Position numbers and translations under genes: made by a program. From Penelope pileata (Eukaryota > Chordata > Aves > Galliformes > Cracidae), in assembly GCA_013396635.1 (NCBI GenBank), contig WBMW01000795.1, forward strand, positions 124,001 to 188,000: DNA of 64,000 nt, given 5' to 3'. Under the pieces are notes generated by a model. The model worked only from the letters and a program-made list of their open reading frames with translations, did no database searches and was not told where the DNA came from. Shown in pieces: positions 39,601 to 51,600 of this stretch; the stretch's first letter is position 1, and each line of letters begins with the position of its first letter.

Positions 39601-42600
39601 GTATATTGGTTTTATTCTTAAAAATACACAATTTGAGGGTAATATATTTCTTCATGAGCTTTGTTTTCCTACAGTGCCCAATGATCCACTTGTGCCGACA
39701 GCTGTGTTAGGTGAGGACCCTAGTCCTTCATTATCCATTCCTGCATGAGTTTCATCTCCTTGCATGGTTGAACGTTGAAACAGCTTGTTTTATCTAAAAG
39801 ATAGCTATGCTGTTGCCACAAAATAACTCCACATTCAGCTTATAAATTCAGAATTGAACTGACAGTGCCTTTAGAATAAAAATTATTTTATGTTTTCATT
39901 CAGAAGTTATTCCTAGTTGATGCTATCTGAAGAATAAATGAATAAATAGATAAATTGAAAATACTAAAACTTTTTTCCCTGGAGCATTCAAATTGAGTTC
40001 AAATGAACTAACATGTGAAACTAGAATTCTCTTAAAAGACACGTGAAAAATAATCACATCTATATTGTTATTGCCTGGCATCCAAAGTTCAGTTTTCTAA
40101 CTGAGTACCAAGAATGAAAAGAAAAATAAAAAAGGGAAAAACTTTTATGTCATTGGTTCTGTACAAATATTCCTGTATTCTAATATTAATTAAATGTTTC
40201 AATTGACCTTAATTAGTAAGCTTCTCAAGTTTGTAATTGCTTTAAAAATAGTAACAGATGTTGGGAGTGGCCAGGCTGTTTATTTCTATGCCACATCTAA
40301 CACTGAAAGCATTTATTTTAAGAGCTAGGTTTAAAAATGAAATACAAAAACAATTTAATCCCTCCTCTGTCTTGAGATGGGTTAGTGTGCTTCCAATCCA
40401 GACTGTTTCTGGCTGGCTATTGATTGTCTTGTTTTAAAAATTTGCAACCAAAGCTCAGTTTTCTCGCTAAGTACTAGTTATTATTAACTGACTATTACAA
40501 CTGAATATCATTACTACTCACTCCAAATTTTCCTAACTAGACTTGTTTAGACTAAATCTTCATTGCTGGAAATTGAACCATTTCCTATTGAGAGACTCAC
40601 AGAAAATAAAGAGAACTGACACGCTTCAATCCTTGTAAAACAGGACTCTTTTATCTCTTTTTCTCTGAATATGTTCAAGCCAATAGGTCAAATTTTTAAA
40701 TTGTGGTGCCCTGAATCAGGTACAGTTCTTAGGAGCTGTCTCAATGCTGAGATGAGTGCAACAGGGACCCACATGCCCTACTCGCAGTGTTCCTGCTACC
40801 TGAACCTCATTTTGTCCTTTTTCTTGTGCTCATGTTGGTGACTTGTACTGAGTTATCTGCTGAAATCCCAACTATCATTACCCAATCCACTAGTCCTTTT
40901 TGTAGCTGTATGCTTGACTTCCTTTTCCTAGTTGTTACATTCTTTGTTTAATTCACCTTGTTAATTTTTTCATGTGCCCCAAATAATCTAGATAACTTTG
41001 AAATCGAATCCTGTACTTGCAAAATGCTTATGCCCTCTCCCCGTATCATCAGGATATTTTCTATCCCATTATGCAAGTTGTACGTAAAAATATTGACAGA
41101 GCTTTTGCAGATCTTCATTTAAACTGTCTTCTGAGGCTGACAGCAAATCGTTATGTGCTACTTTGTGAGTGGTCCTTGGTCTTTGTCAAGCGAGTGTGTA
41201 CTCACAAGTGTGGAAGATTTATCAAGCCATATTCTATTTCCTTTTGATAATGTTGCAAATGACATTCTCATGACCATAGTAACAATCAAGCGTGGTAGTG
41301 CCTAAGAATGTTTCTAACCATCAAAGTCATTATATGCTCAAGCACTTCAGACCCAAGGAAACATAACCAGATAACCAGTTCATTTAAGAAGTTTGTAAGG
41401 AGACATGAAATATCACTGTTACCTGAAAGAGCAATGGGTTACAGTCAGTGATTTTGCATAGTGACTAAAATTAGATCAATGGGCTTGCACTTTTTTAAGA
41501 AATGAGCCTTTCCTTGAAATTCTTGTAAGGTTTTTCATATCCTTTAGCTTTATGTCAGGCTCACACAATTTACATAGATACTGTTCAGTGATACTAGACA
41601 AGCTATTCCTAATAGCTCATTTAGACTATGAGCACATTGCAGTGATCAGACTGCTGTCACTGCCTTGTGGCAGACACAGACTTGGGCACCTGTGACATAG
41701 GATGAACTGAAGAAGATTTTAACAGTTCCTATTTGTATTTCCATCTACTGGTAATGGTGTTTTGGGCATGATAGTCTCCTGGTACAAGCACAGCAATGCT
41801 AGTTGGAAGAGGTAATATTTTTCATTACAGGGACTGACAGAGTGAAGAGAGGTAGATGAACTTCTGGCCACACCATGTAGAAGGGCTTGGGTAACTGAGA
41901 TCATTTGATCTGCTCCTTGTCCATGTAACTTTTAGTTGGCTCAACATCACAACACAGTTTTCATTTGCTTTACTTAGAGATGAGCAAAATTGTATGGACT
42001 TTAAATTACAGGTCATTTTACTTTGTGTGAAGCTGTTGTTAGCAGCTGTACTAGATTTCTTTTTCTGAATTTATAGCATATTAATGCTGCAGTCCATTCT
42101 GTGTACATTAGCTCTAAGTTAGTATGACAATCTTGATTTTCTCAAATCCCTATCATTACATTAATAGCATAATGTGGCCCTTATATTTTTAAAACTGCTT
42201 TCATTGTTACTTATTGTGAAGGTTTAACAACTTTTAATGTCATTTTCTTCTAGTCATTTTCTAATATAGTCCTGAAATAAATTTCTTGTGTTCTGTTCAC
42301 TTATTGTTTTTTGCTGCTTCAATGGCTTAAAGTGCCTATTACTGGTAAGTATATGGCATGGAATCGGGAAAACTAAAAATCCAGAAGTGTTTTGAAATGT
42401 GTATTATGTAATATGAGTGACTGCTGCAATGTAGTGAAGCATAAACGTGCTGAAATGAGCAACTTGAGTGACAGTTCAAAGAATTGGGCTTCTTACTAGG
42501 AAATCTCATTCCAGAAGACATTAACAGGTTTTGCATTTTTGCAGAACTGTAGTAAATCCAACCCTTGGGATGTCTGTTTTTTTTTCCCCGGTGTTATATG

Positions 42601-45600
42601 TCCTAATCTGGATCCTTTGCAAGAAAAATTGTAGACTGATGACAAAGAAATACGTGAGAGATCAGGTATCCACTGCTCATTTCTGTAGCTGCATTCCAAA
42701 AGATTACAATTTTTCTTCCTCTGTAAATTAACTTAAATTACTGATTGCAAATTTAAAACAGTATTTCACAGAAGAGACTGACTAAATGATCATTTCACCC
42801 AGTTTTAATGTTTGGTTTTGATAAAAGGATTAATGTAACATGGGGCATTGAATGAGACTTCAATATTTACATAGAGTAAAAATTGCAACTCAAATCAAAG
42901 TATTCAGTTTTATTTCTCTACTAAAAGATTTCTGTTAAAATAACCATTCTGAAGTGTTGATTCTTCTTCTCAGGTAGAGGTGATCTTCTAAAGCTGTAGC
43001 AGAATTGCTTCGGTATTTTAGTTGATTCTCAGTTTGCTGTTTGTTGGCTTTAGAGAAATGATGTGTTGATACCACTATAGGGTTATTCTAGTTTATTAAG
43101 ATATAGAATTGCTGGTGATGCATTTTAACCATTAAAAAGATATTTTGGTTGATAGAGGCTGGAGTTCCTGAGCACATTAATGTCATAAAGTTTTGTAGCT
43201 TAAAATAAAATGCCCTTCAGACCTCTCTATTGCAGGATGAAGGATTGCAAACTTTTGTGTGTGTTTGAAGTTCAATTCTTTTATGTACTTCCCAAGATCT
43301 ATTCTCATAAATCAGATGTATTTTTGAAGGAGGAAGCTGAGAATAGATCTTGATATGTGTAGCAGCAGATATTGCCCTTGTGGGTACCTAATGTGTTGAT
43401 TTTTTTTTATGATCGCAGATGAAAATCACAGTGCAACAGCGGAGTCCAGTCGCCTCCTGGATGTCCCTCGTTACCTGTGTGAAGGCACAGAGTCCCCATA
43501 CCAGACCGGGCAGCTGCATCCTGCCATCAGGGTTGCTGACCTACTGCAGCACATTAACCTGATGAAGACTTCTGACAGCTATGGATTTAAAGAGGAGTAT
43601 GAGGTGAGATCTTTGGTGGTTTAACTTGCAAAACAGTTTCCTAGCAAAAAATACCTTTGAAAGTTTGCACCCTTTTGTTTGCATTGCATTACAAAAGGGT
43701 GCAACTAAATGTCACGGGATTAAGTTGAAAATAAAACAAAGATAAGTAGGCCTAAGACTCCTTGGTATATAACCCAGAAGTGAAAGAGTAATTGGAGTCC
43801 TGTGCTTTGAGCTGTTAGAAGAGCCTGGACAAAAAAAACTCTGTGTTTTCTTGAGAGTGTAAGGATACGTGCCCTACTGAATAGTTTTGACATACTGTAA
43901 GAATTTGCTACCACTTTTTTGCCACTTCGTGGTTGAAATTCTGTAATGAGTTATGTGAGTTTTCCTAGCCATATTCAATGCAGATCTCCTAGATTAGGTT
44001 AAAGTGATGATTTAACCTGGCTGGTTTTGCCAGAAGCACAGACTGGAAGCACTCCTATGATTTATTGTAGCATCTCAGTGGGGCAATACTGGGGCTAAAC
44101 TCCAGCTGAGGAGCAGTAAAGAAGTGCTGAGGGTTGTGACTTCCTTAAGTCCTAATTAGACCTGCCTGAACATGTCCACTTGCAACTCTAATTTAAAAAG
44201 GAAAACTCAAAATTCCCAGAACTGGAAGTAGAAGATGAGTACAGATTCGTTTACTTCTGATTGCTGAATCTGTTTGTGATTCTTTGTGATTAGAACATCA
44301 GACAGTGTGCACAGTAAAGATGGGAATGATACTGGCAAGGTCGCATGCAATACAGCTAGGTTTAAAATGAGTTTTTCTCTGAGTGAGTAATTTCTTCTGA
44401 CTCAGTTTTCAACCTTCTCTCCTTTCTGCAGCTGTCTCTACTGTAACATAAGAACTGGAATAAATAAATGTGTGGCTTTTAAAAGAATATTATTCTCTTT
44501 TCCTCTCTTTTACTTAATACACTTCGTTACGCTCTGCCTACCTTCACTGTCAAGGACTGCTGGGGGGAGGGTTGTCCCTGATCTCATATCAGGTGTTGTC
44601 CTGCTTACTACTTTCTCTATTGCCTTACGTGACATCTTCTGGCTTGGGCTTCTGCATGTGCATTAAAGTTTTGTTTCCATGGCTGCTGTGTACTTTCTGG
44701 AGCTAACTTGTCCAGCTCAGGATAAGAGAACATCTGGAAGGAAGGAATAGTATAGACCTGAAACAGCTGTAAAATATCTACAGGCTATGAAGAAAAACCC
44801 AAGGAGGAGCAAAAGCTTCATCTGTCACTATTGAGAGATCGAACTCTTCTTAAGAAGAGTTCAGAAATACAAAATTATTTTGCTAGTGGTTAGAGGGAGG
44901 GACATGAGTTAAAACAACATGAAAAATAAACACTGGTGGAGGAGGCTTCCTGATGGCTCTGTAGGAAGAAAAACCATTGTACTAAGCAATATGAGGGAAG
45001 TAATGTAATGCCGTTGTAAACAGGCTACATATTATGTCTTGTAAGAAGGGTGATCAGTCTACCTGTGTTTTCTCAGCTTGCAGTTGTTCATCCGTAACGA
45101 GGGTGGCTGTGCATGTTTAGCTTTCCAGCAACTCTAGGAACTGAAATTCCTCAGTGACATACCCATTGACCCATAGCAGTCACAGGGAGGGAGAGCCTTC
45201 CTCCCTCTCTAGATGTATTTCTGTGCCGTGGTGCTGTCTGGCTGACCAGAGTGAATGAGCAGGGCTGAGTTTACTTTATGGTAGTGAAGTTCATTTAAAC
45301 TGTTATTTTTGGAGATAAATTAATGGTCGGAATGTTTTCTTTCGGAACATTTTTATTTATAGAGTTTCTTTGAGGGGCAGTCAGCTTCTTGGGATGTCGC
45401 TAAGAAGGATCAAAACAGAGCAAAGAACCGCTATGGAAACATTATAGCATGTGAGTATCAATGTGCGTGGTTCTAGTGATGGACATAGTCCTATACTACT
45501 TGTTCCGTGTTCTCTCTTGGTTAAAAAGTCTCCAGTGGCGTACCTGCTAAATACCCCAATCAGGGAAGGATGACAGTGCCTTTTCTAGGATATTTTTTTG

Positions 45601-48600
45601 TCCTTAACAGTTCAACTTTCTTTCTTTTAGAACTCAGGCTGAATTTCACATTTGCATCTGTTGTGCAAGCTGTGGTAAGCATTTAACAGTAACAAGCTAG
45701 CATTCATTTGGGTGTTAATTCTGCAGTAGTTTTCTACAGTCATAATTTATTTCAGGTAATTCGAACAACTTCAAAACTTACCTGTTTTATGTTATTTGCA
45801 GTTGATACATCTGAATTGCAATTGTTTAAAGCTGATCGTTAAAAGACATGATTAAAATCAGAGAGTTCTGGCTCTTGTCTTTAGGCATAAAGTTTCAATA
45901 GTTTAGATTCATTGTCTAGGGTAATGCAATTTGTTATTGTTTTACAAAAGTGATTGAATGTACAGGAAAGAAGCTTATTGGAGAAGTCCCTGGACTGGTA
46001 GGGTTATCTCCATCAAATTCAAAGTGTGTTGCTAATGGCTGCTTTGTGACTTTCTTATTTTCTTGCAAATGCCAGTATAAACTTGGAACAGGCTGCGGTT
46101 AGAAGAAGGAAACAGTAATCATTATTTTTGGATTTCTAGATGTCCATCAGTGGAGCTGGTTTTGAAAGGGACTTGGAGCAAGTAACCTGAATTCTGGCTT
46201 TTTACCACGTCTAACACTGTGATACCTTTCAGCTACACTTAATGAAGTTTAATGAATGTTTTACAAGTAATTGGAGATCTCAGACAAAATGACTCTTAGT
46301 AATGAAGTGTAAACACTTATATTTGAGGGTTGTAAATTGTAAAGTTCTTAAGCCAGCCGATTTTGCTTTTCTAGAGGACTTTCCGTAATATTTTGTTTAA
46401 AATCACACTTCAAAAAGGCACCATAACCACTTGGTTTTTACAGATGACCACTCCAGGGTGATTTTGCAACCTGTTGAAGATGACCCATCTTCAGATTACA
46501 TTAATGCCAACTACATAGATGTGAGTGGATTGTGCAGCTTTCTCTCTCTCAATTTGCTATCTTCTCTATGTGAAACTTTTGCATGTTATGCCTACAAATT
46601 TACTGAAAGCTTTCTTTTATTAAGAACAAAATGTACACTTTCCTTGTTCTACGTCCTAGTACTCACTGACATTGTTGTGCTTTCTTTCACATCTGACTTT
46701 GGTTTTGGCTGTAGATTTGGCTGTACAGGGATGTAAGTACCACTATATGTGAATAACAGCATCCTATTGTAAATATTTAATATAGATATTGTTATTAATT
46801 AGTTTGCTCTTCTATTTTTATCATGAGATAACTATGCATGCCTCATCTACTTTATCTCATCTGTTCCTTTACAAAATTTCTTTTGGTGTGAATATGTTTT
46901 GTACATCTTTTGAAAAGTTAATTTAGACATGTAACATAGCTCTAAATATTGTTTGATAACTCAGGTGAATCTGTCTGTTAAAAGAAAATTTGGTGTACTC
47001 TTTTTTATTTTATTTGTTTATTTTTATGATGACGATAGTGATTTTGACCACTAGCTTTTCTTTTCCCTTTTCATTTATATGTGAGAAACTGGATAGTACG
47101 CTGTTCTGTAGTCATTTGAAAATGTGCCTGTGAAGTAGTTGTAATATCTGTTTGGCAAACAGGGAGGGATGATGACTTTTGTGTTTTTTGTTAGTTAGTT
47201 AGTTTGTTTATTTTTAACAACAATTTAGACAAATTGAATATTTAGCTGATATTTTTGGTAAGGTGCTAATTGAAGTGTTACAAAGTATATACACAAACAT
47301 ATATAGATACACACATACAAATGCAGTAGTGGTTTCCTCACCTGCAGAAAAAATGTCCTAAGATTGAAATTCCATACCTCGATTAAAATATGAATTAAAA
47401 GGGATAGGAAATTCCTGTTATTTATAGGAAATTTTAACAGTTTCTACCATGTGTTCTGGTTAACAAAATAAAACTTTAATGCATGAGCAATGAAAGAGTT
47501 GTGGTATTCATAGCAATTCAAAAGATACTGGAATGGCTATTAGAAGTGTTTCTAAAATACATGGGTTTGATCTCTTTCCTTTATAATTGTACCTTACTAA
47601 TTTTTCCTGTCCACTGTTAGTTGTTAAATTATTTAAGACTCTCTCAACTTTCCCGAATAAAAGGATTTACCTCCAGGTATATCACTGTCTTTTTATTTTG
47701 ATACTTTTATATGGCAATCTCTATGAAGTGTTATGCCTGTGATGTTTTGCCTGGGGCTTTAAACAAGAAAATTCTCCCAGTTTTGTAGTAGTTACAGTTC
47801 CTTTAGGACATTGTTTTTCTTATTTAGAAATAAATAGAATCTCATTATAACCAGACAGGAAGGCTACAAGTTAGAACTGGTACCCCACAATTTTAAAGTG
47901 ATACTTTTATTTTCTAGAAATCATTACCAAGTGTAAAAGAGGGTAGCACAGATTCTACTTTAATAATTTGAAGTTGGGGTTTGATATAAAGGACTTCAGG
48001 ATATTTTGTTCTTAGCAGTTTGGCGCAGTCTTGGTCTCATCTGAAGTCAAGAGTAGGTCTCATCGGAAGTCATTTCATAAGCCCTAGAGGAAGGTGTTCT
48101 CAGCCTAGGCAGGATAATGAAGTAGTCCATAGGAAAGGATATAAACTCCGTGAGTACCTTGAAATCCTTCGATTTAGTAGCAAGAGCTGAGTATTGGGAA
48201 CCCAAGTACTCCTGAGCCCCTGTAATTCAATATTTGATTCAAGCAGTTTAATAAACCCATAACCTAGCAAATAATTGGAGTTACTCCTTTCACATTTGCA
48301 CATAGTGAAATTTTGTATTGTCTTCTCACCAGGAATGCATGTTTCCTTCCTCCTTGTAGCTAATGTTGCTGGCATTGGTCAAAATATAGTGTCACTGACT
48401 TCCTCAAGGGCAGAATCTATTTGTCTTGTAGTTTCTATGCAGACAATTGCTGTTTAATGCTGTGCAGTATAGCTCACATTGATATATATACCCAGCTAAC
48501 TGCAAAAGCTTGATTGTGTAAGGTTGTCTATCTATCTTGATATATAAGTATATATATATATGTATGTGTATATACTCGTGCATATCATGTCTAGTATAAT

Positions 48601-51600
48601 ACATGCACACTTTGTGCAGTAGTGTAAAATATTCTGCAGATAATTTCCCTGCAGTAAGGCCTTGATTCTGTGCACACACTACATTGTCCAGCTCTGGCAT
48701 GGGAGACATCTTATTCATGGCTGGAGTGTATACCTCTTTGTGCTTTACAATAATTCTCAATAAGAAGGCAAAAATATATGTTTTTATGGCTTTTGGCATT
48801 GGTTTTGTTGTTTTTTTTTTTTAATGTTAAAAAAGTTAGGAACGGTGATCAACTATTGAGATGATCTGGTGCAAAACCAGTTTTTACTAAATTTTAAATA
48901 AATGCCTCATTGTATTCAGCTGGGGAGATAATGTCAAGAGAGGAGTAGTTTTTAGGCCCAAAGGACCTGTCTATAATAATCTTTGCTGGTACACTACAAT
49001 GTCTATTCGAGTCAGTTGTTGTTATTTCCATTTTATCTGTTGTCGTTCAAACCTTTTCAGCATTAACAGTCTTTAGGTTTTGAGCTTCATGCTGCTCTTA
49101 AATATTGGTTTGTTCTGAAAAGGTTGTCTAGACATAAGAATTCTGTAGTACATCATGCTTTTGTTTTCTCCTCCCTTAGTAATTTGATACTCAAACCTAC
49201 TTTTATTACTCTTTTAGGGATATCAGAGACCAAGTCACTACATTGCAACCCAAGGTAAGAATCTGTCAGCATTAATCAAACCTAATAAATGTTCTCTACA
49301 ATGTCCAGCAGCATTTTGCTAAAATGAAAGTAGATTAAAATAAAGCATATCCAATATTGTGAGTTGTCTTCTTGTGTCATGGTAAATTAACATAGCATGT
49401 TCAGGTGGAATGTGAATAAATGTAAAAATTGCACTAATTTGTCAGGTTAATTAGATATTGAACAACTCTTTCTGTGATAAATTCATCTGATAAAGTCACT
49501 AGCTACTACCATGATTTCCGATTATGAAGATGAATAGGGAGAAGAGACGTGGGCATAGAACAGTTTCAACCTGCCTTGTGGCATTCTTTTTCCCACATTA
49601 CAATGTGTTATTTTACTGTTAAGGATTTAGTCCAAGATGGAGATGGTGAAGATAGTAATGATAATTTAAACGCTACCTCAGCAAATCTGGGTAAAGTAAG
49701 CCCACAGATGGACAAAGCGTCTTTGTAGAAAGAAATGAGGGAAATCCTTATAGTACAACATGCTGCTAATAAAAAGGGGAGCAAGAGGAAAAAATTGAAT
49801 TTCTATGGAAATTATTCATTTTGTATTTCTGATAAAACTCCTCACAGTGAGGAAAAACAAATAGATTAGGCTAAGATTGCAATGAAATACCAGAGGCTAT
49901 GAATTAAAATAAAAATAATTAGATTCAGATGTGTCATTATTTCATCTGTGAGCATAATCAGGTAGCTGGCTGGAAATATCCTGTTATCTGTGCCCTTGGC
50001 TGATTGTAGGTGCACACAAAAAGGGGCAAACTAAATGCTTGTTTTAAAGCAGAATGTTTGCATTTCTGTCCACACTTTTTTGTCTGTAAGTGCTATTTTA
50101 GCTGGTATCTCTATGATTAAGTCTACATTTGTATTTTGTTTCTGTTTTACGCTGTAAATCATAGCACACTGTAGTATGTACAGGACACAGATTTGTTGCT
50201 GCTTTAATGCGCAGCCTCTGATCTGGCACATGGAGGATCAAGTTTGAGTCTCCAGATGCATGTCATTCACGGCAGTGCCTATGGCTCTGCTGCACTATGG
50301 TCATGGTGCTGTTTCTGAGATTGGTGTAACAGAGCAAAAGCCTCTGTCCCTCAGTGTCTGGTCTCCGCAGCAGAGCAGGAGGCAAAACTTAAACAAGTGC
50401 TCCTCGTTTGCTTCACAGAAGAGTGCTTAAATGAGTTTAAATGCCCTTGAGTGGGAACTTTGTGCTTCAGAGTCTGCTTGTGGCTGCACGCTTTGCCAGC
50501 AGCGAGATGGCAGTGCATGTGGCCTGTGCCACTGGCCTGCCACTGGTATCACCAGCACCTCAGTGAACAACTGAAGAAACACCCAACATGTTATTTAAAA
50601 TATGTAAAGCAAACCTAGTGTAGGTGTAGTCACATGTTGTTGTCTCCCTGTAGTTTTCAAGCCACTTCCAGTGATTCGTTTCTTTCAAGTGGTAATTCAG
50701 TTAAACTGAGAAGACTCAGTGCTGGTTAGCAATAACAGTGTCACCTGGAAACTGGTGTGATGGTGTGATGATGTGGTTTCACGAAGCTTTCATCTTTGAG
50801 CAAGTGCATTCTGTATGTCAGCTTTCTAAAGAAATAGGTTTTATTTTCAGCGTTGGCTTTGTCTGTTGTTTTGCTGTAGTGTTACCTGTCATTTTTCTTA
50901 CAGGTCCAGTTCATGAGACTGTGTATGATTTTTGGAGAATGATATGGCAAGAGCAATCAGCTTGTGTTGTGATGGTCACAAACTTAGTGGAAGTTGGAAG
51001 AGTAAGTTTTTGTTTCACTTTTCTTTTAATACTGCAAGCCTAAAGAAAAACCCACTGACAAAACATAACACTGGCAGAACGTAGAGAAGTGTTGTGAAGG
51101 ACAGCCTTGGGAGGGGAGAGTAGGGAAGGGGAGAATTGACAGTCCACACATTGTTGAAGGTTACACTATTGTTAGAACAAAGCTAACATCTAAAGAGCCA
51201 CCATAGAAGACTGATGTTATGTTGTTTTTGTTAAGTGAAAGATCGTCTGAATATAAAATCCATTTTTCAGCAAAATAGATTTGCGTACTAGGTAACTCAA
51301 ATGAACACAGTAAGTGGACTGTTGAGCAAATGCACTCCTGTATCAGTGACTTGAAATCAGCAAATTATTTAGAGTTTAGCAGTAACACATCCCTCAGGGA
51401 GTAATATAAAGAATCTGGGATTACTTGCAATGGTGTGATTACTAATACGAAATGCATCCCATTTTAATGTAAGTGGAAATGTATTCCATAGCTGAGCACT
51501 AAAATAAAAAAGAAAAAAAAAAAGGCTCATTTGTAAATGAATTTGGTATGTAACTACAGCCATATAAAGCAGTGTAAACTTCCCGTGGCTAGTGCTTGAC

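Larger units (their letters stand above)
43604..45362. other. Intron with two small palindromes
   Basis: Noncoding. It holds a 14-bp hairpin at 43665-43704 and a perfect 22-bp palindrome at 44841-44862. No transposon recognised. Confidence 0.7.

Noticed and set aside
46431..46736. Open frame of 101 codons beginning upstream of the D1 exon
   Set aside because: It is the 46444-46520 exon read through its donor into the intron; after NANYID the protein similarity stops. The real continuation uses the GTGAGT donor.
48480..48575. TATA/TATG-rich stretch as a promoter
   Set aside because: Simple AT-rich low-complexity sequence; no start-site features or downstream gene.
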